A stretch of DNA of 64,000 bases, from positions 1 to 64,000 of the forward strand of contig CBIHOZ010000016.1 in the NCBI GenBank assembly GCA_966211525.1. The letters are read 5' to 3'. The translations under genes and the position numbers were made by a program. The notes under the pieces were generated by a model, which ran no database searches, was not told the origin of the DNA, and saw only the letters and a program-made list of their open reading frames with translations. The stretch is from Ohtaekwangia sp966211525 (GTDB lineage: Bacteria > Bacteroidota > Bacteroidia > Cytophagales > Cyclobacteriaceae). Below are positions 25,763-34,836 of this stretch, piece after piece. Numbering within the stretch: the first letter of the stretch is position 1; every line of letters begins with the position of its first letter.

Positions 25763-26278
25763 TTACCATTCGGCATATACTCTTCCGTGTGGTCTCTTCT
25801 GTTCCAGGTATTGTGGAAAGTCATCGTTGTAATAATCAACATCCACGCGTGATGCACGGTATATATCTACATGATGCATGCGTATAGGTCGCTCAACACT
25901 TACTGTCCAGTTTCTACCGGAGAATGAGATGAACACCTGACGATCACAATCATAGTATACATCATAATCACGATAGTAAACGTAACGAGGACGGTCGTGA
26001 TGATGGTGATGTACCACTACCCTGCGCTCTACCGGAGCCGGACGATGGTGGTATACATGCACTACTTTTTTATGATCGTGGTGGTGATGATGACCATGAT
26101 TACGATCTCTGTCCCTGTAATCTTTACTATGTCCGTTGCCATTACCATGCCCATGACCTCTTCCTCTACCATCGTTATCACGATCACGATCACGGCCTCT
26201 GTGTTGCGCCTGTGCAGTAGTTACTGCAGCCAGTAAAAACAATACCATTGTTACCTGTAAACCTAATCTAGTTTTCAT
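25763..26278 (-). CDS. Exported His/Arg/Asp-rich protein
   Basis: 171 residues with a signal peptide (1-24, ending TTAQAQ). Residues ~25-65 are Arg/Asp/Gly/His repeats (RDRDRDNDGRGRGHGHGNGN), followed by His clusters (GHHHHHDHKK, VVHHHHHDRP) and then a Tyr-rich segment RYVYYRDYDVYYD. The last ~60 residues look folded (FISFSGRNWTVSVERPIRM). The many His residues suggest metal binding in the periplasm, but I recognise no characterised family. Single gene. Confidence 0.75.
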   Translation of the reverse strand: MKTRLGLQVTMVLFLLAAVTTAQAQHRGRDRDRDNDGRGRGHGHGNGNGHSKDYRDRDRNHGHHHHHDHKKVVHVYHHRPAPVERRVVVHHHHHDRPRYVYYRDYDVYYDCDRQVFISFSGRNWTVSVERPIRMHHVDIYRASRVDVDYYNDDFPQYLEQKRPHGRVYAEW

Positions 26279-26392
26279 AAAGCAGGTGGTTTAATACCCT
26301 GCCTGGTATAGGGCAAACGCAATGCCAAACCAGTGGTGTACCATAAAGTAGCTGTAGATGAATCGTTTAGCGCAATCCGAACCGCATCAGCG

Positions 26393-29392
26393 TCATTTTT
26401 TAAGCGTGCTCAGGTATTCAACCAGGTTAATCAACTCCTGCTCCGTCATGGTTGCCTGCAGGTTTGATGGCATCAGCGAGCTTTCCAGTTTTGTGCGCGA
26501 GAGTATATTTTCTTTCAACACGGTTTGCTGGTTGTTCATATACTGCACATCGATCTTGTCTTCTGTTTCTGAAATGATACGCCCGAATGCAGAAGAGCCA
26601 TCTGCCAATTTAATGCGCCACCCTTCGTAGCCAAAACTTATTCCCTGGTCAGGATAAAGTATCGCTGTATAAATGGCTTCTTTCGGAAGTTTATCACCGA
26701 TCTCGCTCAGGTCAGGACCAAAGTCTACACCTTCGTTGTTCAGGCGATGGCAACTGCTGCATATAGTCTTGAATACATCTTTACCTTTTACTGCATCGCC
26801 CGTCTTATCGACCAGTACCGATACCGTTGGAAGCGATGTTCCTTCCTTACTTCCGGGAAGGCGGAGATATTTCGCGGCCTCTTCACGTAATGTAGCACGC
26901 CATGCCGTTTGGAAAACTCCTGCAGCGGCAGCCTGCAAGGTAATGGGTATCTTTTTTTCTTTTGCCAGCAGCAACAAACGGTCTTCCGATTCCCACGCAC
27001 CACCAAATGTTTTCACGGCAAGTTTACGCAGCTCCATTTCCTTTGATGTATCCATCATTACCCTTTCCATGATGGCGATCGTTTTCTTTTCATACATATA
27101 GGGCCACAACGCTTTGATCATGGCTTGTCCTTCATCGCGATTGCGTGAGCTCAGAACTTTATCGATCAGGTCTGTGCGATTCCAATCAAGCAACGCTTTT
27201 ATAGCTTCTTTACCTTTAGCACTATCCGGGTAATGTATACCGATTTGCAAAAGCTCGTCAGCATGGTTCTGCAGTTTGAATAACGACACGAGCTCTACAT
27301 ATTGAAGCTCACCTTTATACTGCTTCAGCACATTGTTAAGCGCTGCCATAATCGGCGGAGTCATTTTCAGTTTCGAAGCATCCATGTGTTTTAATGCATA
27401 GAGCACTTTATCACCTTGCGTTTGCTGTACAAGCTGCGTGAGCACCGTTTGTTTGGATGGATCTTTATGAAAATCGAATGCCCTGTAATAGCGCAGCATT
27501 TCTTTTTCATCAGACGTTTTGATCAATTCCGCCAACAGCGGCATAGCATATTTACTTCTGCTGCGCCATACTATATCTCGGTTGGCAGCGGTGTTCCAGT
27601 CTTTGCCAACTTTTTGTTTCCAGGTGTTAAAGTATAGATCTTCTGTTTCGGCTGCACCAATCCCCAACGCTTCCAGGTACCATCTGTCGGTTCCGTTATA
27701 CTGCAATGCCAGTTGCGTCCACATCGCTGCTGCCTGCGGAGCAGCGTTACCGCGAAGTGCAAGGGCAACTTCTCTCCTTACCTGGGCCGAAGAATCATTC
27801 ACAAGTTTGGCAGCGACAGGAAGTATATCTTTCTTCAGAAGTTTTGCAATGCGAATAGCTTCGATGCGAATGTTGCTTTCCTTGTCAGCAATGGCTTGTT
27901 CAAGGTATATATCTGTTTTGTCGGGAAGCCGTGTCAGCAACCAGAGCGCCTGCGCACGATGTCTTACGTTATCGGAACTCCATAGTTTTACAAGAGCCTG
28001 TTCCGCCTGGTCACCAAATGATGCCAGTGCATTCCAACCTATATATCGTGTTGCTGCGTTGGGGCTTAGCAAGGCTTGCACAGCACCTTCAGCCGTTGAG
28101 ACATTCGGAGGAGATATAGTATATCCTGATTTAGGTTTGGCGATGCGATATATTCTGCCGCGATCAACATCCGCTACCTGGTGGCCGCCTACACCGGGGT
28201 CATACCAGTCTGCTACAAACAGCGAGCCATCAGGCGCAACTGTAACATCTGCCGGACGAAACCACTGATCGTTCTGTCCTTCAAGTATATTTACTATTTC
28301 TGCTTTATAACCGGCACCATCATTCGATACAGTATACGATCGTACTACATTATGACCAGGCTCTGCATGAATGAGCTGCCCCTGAAAAATCTGCGGAAGC
28401 ATACTACCTTCATACATCGTTATACCGGTGGGAGAGCCCGCTCCGGTCTGCAACAGGTTGGGCACTACACCCGGGTCGTTCAGATGCCAATGACGAAAAG
28501 GTATTTCCTTCTCTGCATTGGTACGTCTTTTATACCAGCTTGCTCCAGTCACTTCATCTTTATACCCGAAGTTGCCTTGCTCCATTACATAGTTTATTCG
28601 GGTGGCTTTATTGCCATCGTCATCATTATCAGATTGCCACACCGTGCCGAAAGGGTCAACGGTTAATTCATAATTATTCCTGAAGTTATTGCCGATCACC
28701 TCAACACCACTGCCATTCAGGTTGCAACGCAGCGCCATGCCATCACGATAAGGTTTTCCATTAGCGACAACTTTGTTTCCATGTATATCCGTTACGGTAT
28801 CACCTTTTGCATCAACCAGCAACACACCTTCATTGCCCATGTTGAAATATAGTCTGCCGTCTGGTCCGAAGAGAAACGCATGTATAGCATGATCGTGCTG
28901 AACACCTTTTATACCCTGAAACAGAATTTCTTTTTTCTCAGGAACATCGTCACCATTCTCATCTGTGAAAACAAAAACGTTCGGGCTGCACGACACAATC
29001 ACTTTGTTACCCAGCACACATATACCGAGTGCTGCATTTACATCAGTGCCCTGGTAAAATACTTTACTGCTATCGGCCTTGCCATCACCATCGGTATCTT
29101 CCAGGATCATGATACGATCGCCTTGTTTCTTTACAGGATTTTTAGGATTGTATTGATTGCGATAGTTGTAAGCTTCACAAACCCACACGCGACCGCGCGC
29201 ATCAATGTCCATGTTAGTAGGATTGCTGAACATCGGTTCTGAAGCAAACAGCGTTACTTCCAGTCCATTATATACTTTCAGATCAGCAAGAGATGCTTCC
29301 GGAGAATGCTCTTCTGACTGCGATTGTTTTTTGGAGCATGCTGTAAACATGATCAGCACGACAGCCGCGATAATGCGTGTGGCAACTTGCAT
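26393..29392 (-). CDS. CxxCH-type membrane-bound dehydrogenase with HEAT repeats and cytochrome c domain
   Basis: 999-residue lipoprotein (signal ending MFTACSKK). Residues ~40-430 form a six-bladed beta-propeller of the PQQ/glucose-dehydrogenase-like kind (MDIDARGRVWVCEAYNYRNQ, FGPDGRLYFNMGNEG, VAPDGSLFVADWYDPGVGGH). Residues ~440-850 are HEAT-type helical repeats. A cytochrome c domain closes the protein with haem motif CSSCH followed by GVDFGPDLSEIGDKL. This order is that of the putative membrane-bound dehydrogenases first noted in Planctomycetes and Verrucomicrobia and frequent in Cytophagales. Substrate unknown; sugars or sugar derivatives are the usual guess. It acts outside the cytoplasm. 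Confidence 0.9.
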   Translation of the reverse strand: MQVATRIIAAVVLIMFTACSKKQSQSEEHSPEASLADLKVYNGLEVTLFASEPMFSNPTNMDIDARGRVWVCEAYNYRNQYNPKNPVKKQGDRIMILEDTDGDGKADSSKVFYQGTDVNAALGICVLGNKVIVSCSPNVFVFTDENGDDVPEKKEILFQGIKGVQHDHAIHAFLFGPDGRLYFNMGNEGVLLVDAKGDTVTDIHGNKVVANGKPYRDGMALRCNLNGSGVEVIGNNFRNNYELTVDPFGTVWQSDNDDDGNKATRINYVMEQGNFGYKDEVTGASWYKRRTNAEKEIPFRHWHLNDPGVVPNLLQTGAGSPTGITMYEGSMLPQIFQGQLIHAEPGHNVVRSYTVSNDGAGYKAEIVNILEGQNDQWFRPADVTVAPDGSLFVADWYDPGVGGHQVADVDRGRIYRIAKPKSGYTISPPNVSTAEGAVQALLSPNAATRYIGWNALASFGDQAEQALVKLWSSDNVRHRAQALWLLTRLPDKTDIYLEQAIADKESNIRIEAIRIAKLLKKDILPVAAKLVNDSSAQVRREVALALRGNAAPQAAAMWTQLALQYNGTDRWYLEALGIGAAETEDLYFNTWKQKVGKDWNTAANRDIVWRSRSKYAMPLLAELIKTSDEKEMLRYYRAFDFHKDPSKQTVLTQLVQQTQGDKVLYALKHMDASKLKMTPPIMAALNNVLKQYKGELQYVELVSLFKLQNHADELLQIGIHYPDSAKGKEAIKALLDWNRTDLIDKVLSSRNRDEGQAMIKALWPYMYEKKTIAIMERVMMDTSKEMELRKLAVKTFGGAWESEDRLLLLAKEKKIPITLQAAAAGVFQTAWRATLREEAAKYLRLPGSKEGTSLPTVSVLVDKTGDAVKGKDVFKTICSSCHRLNNEGVDFGPDLSEIGDKLPKEAIYTAILYPDQGISFGYEGWRIKLADGSSAFGRIISETEDKIDVQYMNNQQTVLKENILSRTKLESSLMPSNLQATMTEQELINLVEYLSTLKK

Positions 29393-29426
29393 GAGGTAAA
29401 GGTTTCGTCAGGTTGGAGAATATATT

Positions 29427-29774
29427 CTAGCGTTCTTTCTCTTTCGAGACATCGGTGAAAAAGCTGTTGAAAATCGAAAGTACAATGCTGAACGCAAGCG
29501 CCCACCAAAACCCATCCACACGAAAACCGGGCACGAGATAATCTACCAGCATAATGATCAGCGCGTTGATCACAAGTAAAAATAAACCGAGGGTGAAAAT
29601 GGTAATGGGAATTGTGAAAATAATGAGTACCGGTTTTACAACCATGTTGGCCAGCGCAAGCACCGCTGCCACCAGCAAGGCATAACCATAATGCTCTACG
29701 TGTACACCTTTCATGAGGTATGCCGTTAATAATACTGCTACACCGGACAAGAGAAATCGGACTATTCCGTTCAT
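29427..29774 (-). CDS. Phage-holin-superfamily IV / YvlD-like membrane protein
   Basis: 115 residues with four hydrophobic spans and the conserved ALANMVVKPVLIIFTIPITIFTLG stretch of the YvlD/DUF360 family. Databases call it 'phage holin family', but these are widespread chromosomal proteins of unknown role, and no phage genes surround it. ATG at 29774. It lies 35 bases upstream of the CxxCH dehydrogenase on the same strand and may share its transcript. Confidence 0.88.
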   Translation of the reverse strand: MNGIVRFLLSGVAVLLTAYLMKGVHVEHYGYALLVAAVLALANMVVKPVLIIFTIPITIFTLGLFLLVINALIIMLVDYLVPGFRVDGFWWALAFSIVLSIFNSFFTDVSKEKER

Positions 29775-29842
29775 TTTTAAAGAATTAAAATTTGATTGAA
29801 TTTCTGCTTTTACCTTAACAAGTCAAACTTTAAATTTCGACC

Positions 29843-31213
29843 ATGTACGCGATTGTTGATATTGAGACGACCGGAGGATATGCGGCAAACCATCGCATTA
29901 CAGAAATTGCTATTTTCCATCATGACGGAATCCAGATCACGGAAACCTTTCATACATTAATAAATCCGGGTCGCGACATTCCATATTACATCACAGGGCT
30001 TACCGGAATTTCAACGGAGATGGTGCTCAACGCTCCTACTTTTGAAGAAGTCGCTGAAGAAATTTTCAACTTCCTGGACGGAAAGGTTTTTGTAGCACAC
30101 AATGCGCACTTCGATTATTCTTTTTTAAAACGCGAATTTGAACTGACCGGAATTAACTGGCAGGCCAAAAAGTTATGCACCGTTCGGTTGAGTCGTAAAA
30201 TTATACCCGGTCTTCGTTCTTACAGTCTCGGAACATTGTCGGAGAGTTTAGGTATAGAGATTATAAACCGGCACCGCGCCAATGGCGATGCACACGCTAC
30301 GGTTAAGATCTTCGATCAGTTGTTAAGACGCGATCGCGATAATTATATAGCAAAAGCGCTGAAGAAAAATTCCGGGGAAACTATACTTCCTCCCAATCTG
30401 CCGAAAGAGGAATTCGATCGTCTGCCAGCATTACCGGGGGTATATTATTTTCACAACGCACGCGGTCAGGTTATTTATGTTGGCAAGGCTATTAACATAA
30501 AGAAAAGAATTGCGGGCCACTTTACGGGCGAAGCGCGTGAGTGGAGTCGTTCGAAAATCAGAAATGAAATTCATCACATCAGTTACGAATTAACCGGCAA
30601 TGAACTGATTGCATTGATACTCGAGTCGCAGGAGATACGAAGATTATGGCCGAAGTATAACCAGGCACAAAAGTATAGGGTTGAAGAGTGGGGAATTTTT
30701 GATTACGAAGATCGCAATGGCTACCTGCGCTTCTCGGTAAATATAGTAACAAAGGGTTCGCATCCGCTGGTACGTTTCAGCTCGAAGGGAGAAGCCTGGA
30801 ATTTTCTGTGGGAAAAAGTTCGTGAGTTTGATCTCTGTCCTAAGTTATGCGGGCTTCAGGTTGCCAAAGGATTATGTTTTAATTACCAGACCGGCGAATG
30901 CCACGGTGCCTGCGAAGGTGTTGAAACTGTGAAGCGCTATAACAAGCGTATACAGAAAGCTATCGATACCTTTAAAAGTACCGGAAGTTCTGCCGCTATT
31001 ATTGGTAAAGGAAGAAACATTGATGAACAATCGCTCGTGCTGGTGGATAAAGGAACGTATTGTGGCTTTGGCTATTTCAGTAAAGATATATCTATTTCAG
31101 ACTTTGAGTCTGCCCGCACGTATGTACGCTCCAGCACCGAAACACCTACCGTGCAGAATCTTATTAATTCCTATCTTACAAATCCGCGCGGTGCAGAAGT
31201 TGTATTATTTTAA
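29843..31213 (+). CDS. DnaQ-like 3'-5' exonuclease fused to a GIY-YIG (UvrC/Cho-like) nuclease
   Basis: 456 residues. The N-terminal ~165 residues form a DEDDh exonuclease: VDIETTGG (metal Asp/Glu), VAHNAHFDYSFL, and HRANGDAHAT with the catalytic His/Asp. Residues ~195-280 are a GIY-YIG endonuclease (GVYYFHNARGQVIYVGKAIN then KKRI). The C-terminal ~170 residues resemble the Cho/UvrC-linked region with several Cys (CPKLCGLQVAKGLC, GECHGAC) that may bind metal. The two nuclease domains suggest a DNA repair role similar to Cho incision plus resection. ATG start; single gene. Confidence 0.93.
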   Translation: MYAIVDIETTGGYAANHRITEIAIFHHDGIQITETFHTLINPGRDIPYYITGLTGISTEMVLNAPTFEEVAEEIFNFLDGKVFVAHNAHFDYSFLKREFELTGINWQAKKLCTVRLSRKIIPGLRSYSLGTLSESLGIEIINRHRANGDAHATVKIFDQLLRRDRDNYIAKALKKNSGETILPPNLPKEEFDRLPALPGVYYFHNARGQVIYVGKAINIKKRIAGHFTGEAREWSRSKIRNEIHHISYELTGNELIALILESQEIRRLWPKYNQAQKYRVEEWGIFDYEDRNGYLRFSVNIVTKGSHPLVRFSSKGEAWNFLWEKVREFDLCPKLCGLQVAKGLCFNYQTGECHGACEGVETVKRYNKRIQKAIDTFKSTGSSAAIIGKGRNIDEQSLVLVDKGTYCGFGYFSKDISISDFESARTYVRSSTETPTVQNLINSYLTNPRGAEVVLF

Positions 31214-31249
31214 CACTGTTATGAGGCAAGCATTATTTTAGTATATATA

Positions 31250-31257
31250 TAGCTTTG
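31250..31257 (+). promoter_or_regulatory. Candidate -7 element (TAGCTTTG)
   Basis: Exact TAnnTTTG match 45 bases before the ATG at 31303, just after the end of the exonuclease gene. A TTTG -33 partner is not evident. Confidence 0.4.
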
Positions 31258-31302
31258 TCTCTAGTGTGATAATTGATTGTAACATCCCCCTGTAAACTCT
31301 GT

Positions 31303-32253
31303 ATGAATAAACACACATTACTCGTATCGCTGCTATTGGTCTGCCATTTTGTTTTTGCTCAGAAAAAAGCAGAGACGGCTTTTATACTTGAAGAAAGAGA
31401 TCTTATACCAGAAGGCATCACATACGACCCCACCGAGAAAGCATTTTACCTTAGCAGTATATATAAACGCAAAATTGTAAAGATCACTTCCGATGGTAAA
31501 GTGAGCGACCTTATCCCGACCGGAGCCGATGAGATTGAACAGGTTCTCGGCATGAAGGTAGACGCACGCGGTTTACTATGGGCCTGCAACAACACACCGG
31601 AACATGATACGGTGCGGAAAATTTCCAATGTGCATGTATATGATCTTCGCACAAAAAAAATGGTAAAGCGTTTCAAGCTTGAAGATGACAACCGCCATTT
31701 GTTCAATGATATATATATCACCAAAGCAGGCGATGTGTTTGTTACGGATACACATGCTGGTATGGTATGGCTAGTGCGCAAAGACAGCAAGACGCTGGAA
31801 GAATTTACCAAACGTGGCAGTGTTCCCTTTGCCAACGGCATTACGGCCACACCCGATGAAAAATTTCTGATTGTAAGTACCGGTGGTGCACAGGGCGTTG
31901 TACGCGTTGATGTGAGCACCAAACAAATTTCATCCATTCCCAACGACCGCTATATGGTGATGGGATATGATGGCCTGTATCAATACAACAACACGTTGAT
32001 CGGAATACAGAATACATTCTTCCCGGAGTCCATTCAAAAAGTAACATTAAATGCAAGCAGCGATCGCGCAGAACGAATAGATTTTCTGTGTGATCGTGAT
32101 GCCAAATTCAATGCACCCACTACAGGTGTTATTGTTGGCGATGAGTTCTACTTTATAGCCAACAGTCAGTTACTGCAGATCATTGGCGGCAAAGGAAAAA
32201 TTAAAGACCCCGCCACGCTCGAGGAAACCATTATCATGAAGATAAAATTATGA
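31303..32253 (+). CDS. Exported SMP-30/gluconolactonase-type beta-propeller protein
   Basis: 316 residues: signal peptide (1-~19, ending HFVFAQ), then a six-bladed propeller of the SMP-30/LRE type with LIPEGITYDPTEKAFYLSS, MKVDARGLLWACNN, NDIYITKAGDVFVTDTHAGM and FANGITATPDEKFLIVST. The family includes calcium-dependent lactonases, but metal ligands cannot be assigned with certainty here. ATG at 31303 is preferred over a TTG at 31273, because it starts the signal peptide directly. Confidence 0.82.
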   Translation: MNKHTLLVSLLLVCHFVFAQKKAETAFILEERDLIPEGITYDPTEKAFYLSSIYKRKIVKITSDGKVSDLIPTGADEIEQVLGMKVDARGLLWACNNTPEHDTVRKISNVHVYDLRTKKMVKRFKLEDDNRHLFNDIYITKAGDVFVTDTHAGMVWLVRKDSKTLEEFTKRGSVPFANGITATPDEKFLIVSTGGAQGVVRVDVSTKQISSIPNDRYMVMGYDGLYQYNNTLIGIQNTFFPESIQKVTLNASSDRAERIDFLCDRDAKFNAPTTGVIVGDEFYFIANSQLLQIIGGKGKIKDPATLEETIIMKIKL

Positions 32254-32313
32254 GCGATGGCTTTAACAATCCGATCGATACTGTAATTTGCCATTAAACT
32301 CAATAACCGGAAC

Positions 32314-33672
32314 ATGATTAAAGAATACATTTCATCTAACAAGGATCGTTTCCTGTCTGAACTTTTTGATTGGCTTCGCATTCCATCCGTTAGTGCAGAC
32401 AGTCGTCATAAAGGTGATGTGCGTAAAGCAGCAGAATACCTGAAAGAAAAATTTTCAGCTGCAGGCGTTGATAAAGTTGAAATCTGTGAAACAAAAGGGC
32501 ACCCGATTGTATATGCAGAAAAAATTGTCAACGCATCATTACCAACCGTTCTTGTATATGGCCATTATGATGTACAACCCGCAGACCCGATCAACCTGTG
32601 GGACTCTCCTCCTTTTGAACCTGTCATCAAAGATGACAAGATCTTTGCACGTGGTTCGTGTGATGACAAAGGACAGGTATATATGCACGTGAAAGCATTT
32701 GAGACCATGATGAAATTAAACCTGCTGCCCTGCAACGTAAAGTTTATGGTAGAAGGTGAAGAAGAAGTCGGCTCTGATAACCTGGGTACTTTTGTAAAAG
32801 AAAATAAAGCAAAGCTGAAAGCGGATATCATTCTTATCTCCGATACTGCGTTGATCTCGCTGGAGCATCCGTCCATTACTACAGGTCTTCGCGGACTAAG
32901 CTATATGGAGGTTGAAGTAACCGGACCAAACCGCGATCTTCATTCAGGAGTATATGGCGGTGCCGTTGCTAACCCGATCAATGTATTATGCAGCATGATC
33001 GATTCACTGCACGATGAGAACGGAAGAATTACTATACCCGGCTTCTATGATAAAGTTGCCGAGCTTACTTCTGCCGAACGCGAAGCATTGAACAAAGCAC
33101 CTTTCGATCTGAAAGAATATAAAGATGAGTTGGGCATCAACGAAATTAAAGGTGAAAAAGGATATACTACCTTGGAGCGAACCGGTGTACGACCAACGCT
33201 CGATGTGAATGGTATATGGGGAGGCTATACCGGTGAAGGTGCCAAGACTGTGTTGCCATCCAAAGCGCATGCTAAAATTTCCATGCGACTTGTTCCTAAC
33301 CAGGTGAGCGCAGAAATTACAGAGCTGTTCACCAAACATTTCCAATCTATAGCGCCTTCGTATGTAAAAGTAAAAGTGATGGCGCATCATGGTGGTGAAC
33401 CCGCTGTTACACGCACGGATTCGGATGCATATAAAGCTGCCAGCAAAGCCTTCGAAGAAGTTTTCGGGAAAACTCCTATACCTACACGTGACGGAGGAAG
33501 TATACCGATTGTTGCATTGTTCAAACGCGAGCTAGGATTGGACACTGTGCTGATGGGCTTTGGTTTAGACAGCGATGCCATCCACTCACCCAACGAGCAT
33601 TATGGTGTACATAATTTCCTGTTAGGGATAGAAACCATCGTTGCTTTCTACAAGCAATTCGCGAAGAAGTAA
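32314..33672 (+). CDS. M20-family metallopeptidase (dipeptidase)
   Basis: 452-residue zinc exopeptidase that cleaves dipeptides. Metal and catalytic motifs in order: YGHYDVQP (~residues 88-95, zinc His and catalytic Asp), RGSCDDKGQVYMH (bridging Asp) and EGEEEVGSDN (catalytic and zinc Glu). GPNRDLHSGVYGG marks the dimerisation domain and SDAIHSPNEH provides the final zinc His. No signal peptide, so cytoplasmic. ATG start, 60 bases after the propeller gene on the same strand; possibly one transcript. Confidence 0.95.
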   Translation: MIKEYISSNKDRFLSELFDWLRIPSVSADSRHKGDVRKAAEYLKEKFSAAGVDKVEICETKGHPIVYAEKIVNASLPTVLVYGHYDVQPADPINLWDSPPFEPVIKDDKIFARGSCDDKGQVYMHVKAFETMMKLNLLPCNVKFMVEGEEEVGSDNLGTFVKENKAKLKADIILISDTALISLEHPSITTGLRGLSYMEVEVTGPNRDLHSGVYGGAVANPINVLCSMIDSLHDENGRITIPGFYDKVAELTSAEREALNKAPFDLKEYKDELGINEIKGEKGYTTLERTGVRPTLDVNGIWGGYTGEGAKTVLPSKAHAKISMRLVPNQVSAEITELFTKHFQSIAPSYVKVKVMAHHGGEPAVTRTDSDAYKAASKAFEEVFGKTPIPTRDGGSIPIVALFKRELGLDTVLMGFGLDSDAIHSPNEHYGVHNFLLGIETIVAFYKQFAKK

Positions 33673-33700
33673 GATATACTATATTTATACACATATATAA

Positions 33701-33729
33701 AGACACGAGCCACAAACTCGTGTCTTTTG
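33701..33729. terminator. Intrinsic terminator between convergent genes
   Basis: Stem AGACACGAG/CTCGTGTCT (33701-33709 and 33717-33725) followed by TTTG, between the M20 peptidase and the minus-strand radical SAM gene. Confidence 0.85.
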
Positions 33730-33735
33730 TTTATA

Positions 33736-34788
33736 CTAAAACAAGCTGAGGTTACCGCCCCTTCTGAATTTGGTAAGATCGATAGCCGGTAATGTTTTGT
33801 TACCAAAGTATTTCTTCTTCGAGATCGTAAAGAGCTGATGTATAGCTTCAGCAAAATTACCTTCACCACTCATGCGTCTGCCAAATTCAGAGTCGTTTAC
33901 ATTGCCACCATGTAACTCACATATCTGGTGCCATACCTTATCAAAGCGATCGGGAAAATTTTTTCGAAGCCAGTCTTCAAAAATTTGTCCGATAGCTCCA
34001 TTTAATCTTACAACAGTCATACCTGCACCCAACGCTCCGTGATCGCTCGCGGCTTTCAAAATCTGCGGAATCTCATGATGATTGAGGCCGGGTATAATAG
34101 GTGCGTTCATGATACCAACCGGCACACCTGCTTTCGATAATTCTTCAACGGTTTTCAATCGCTTTACAGCACTTGCAGTACGCGGTTCCATTGCTCTGCG
34201 AAGGTCTTCATCGAGAGTTGTAATGGAAATATATACATGCACGAGATTATCCTGCGCCAGATCCTTGAGTAAATCTATATCGCGTAACACCAAGCTGTTC
34301 TTGGTGATCATACCAACGGGATGCCTATACTTCGCAAAGATTTTCAACATGCCCCGCGTAATTTCGAACTTGCGCTCCAGCGGCTGGTAACAATCTGTAT
34401 TTCCCGAGACAGATATAGGCACGGGCTGCCAGGTCGGGTGAAGTATAAACTTCTCGAGCAACTTCGGTGCATCTTTCTTTACAATAATCTTGCTTTCAAA
34501 ATCGAGACCTGCATTAAAACCCCAATACTCATGTGAGTTACGGGCATAACAATATATACATCCATGCTCGCAACCCTGGTAGGGATTGGTGGAGTACATC
34601 ATCCGCAAATCAGGACTCGTTACTTTGTTAACAATCTTCTTCGGTGTCTCATAAAAAATTTGTGTGGTTGGTGCTGAAAACAACGGTTCATCAAGTCCTT
34701 CAACATGATCCGTAACATATTGAGACTTCAGAAATCTGTTACCGGTTTTTATTTGCGCCCCTCTGCCCTTAAAATATTCCTCTTCCAT
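33736..34788 (-). CDS. Radical SAM protein of the PA0069/SplB-like family
   Basis: 350 residues. The 4Fe-4S motif is CEHGCIYCYARNSHEYWG, i.e. CxxxCxxC, within a region related to spore photoproduct lyase. GNTDCYQPLERKFEITRG and MTKNSLVLRDIDLL fit the PA0069 subgroup, whose substrate is unknown. The ATG at 34788 is chosen: AAAGGAG precedes it by five bases, while a GTG at 34803 would put that site inside the gene. Divergent from the PLP enzyme with 48 bases between them. Confidence 0.9.
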   Translation of the reverse strand: MEEEYFKGRGAQIKTGNRFLKSQYVTDHVEGLDEPLFSAPTTQIFYETPKKIVNKVTSPDLRMMYSTNPYQGCEHGCIYCYARNSHEYWGFNAGLDFESKIIVKKDAPKLLEKFILHPTWQPVPISVSGNTDCYQPLERKFEITRGMLKIFAKYRHPVGMITKNSLVLRDIDLLKDLAQDNLVHVYISITTLDEDLRRAMEPRTASAVKRLKTVEELSKAGVPVGIMNAPIIPGLNHHEIPQILKAASDHGALGAGMTVVRLNGAIGQIFEDWLRKNFPDRFDKVWHQICELHGGNVNDSEFGRRMSGEGNFAEAIHQLFTISKKKYFGNKTLPAIDLTKFRRGGNLSLF

Positions 34789-34836
34789 AAAAACTCCTTT
34801 CACTTAAATCGCTACACATAATTACTAATTATTTTA

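Noticed and set aside
27519..28268. Long antisense frame of 249 codons opposite the CxxCH dehydrogenase
   Set aside because: No domain or signal is visible; the opposite strand carries a complete protein with propeller, HEAT and haem motif.
29427..29774. Prophage remnant, from the name 'phage holin family'
   Set aside because: The YvlD-like family is a common chromosomal membrane family; no phage genes, integrase or attachment sites nearby.
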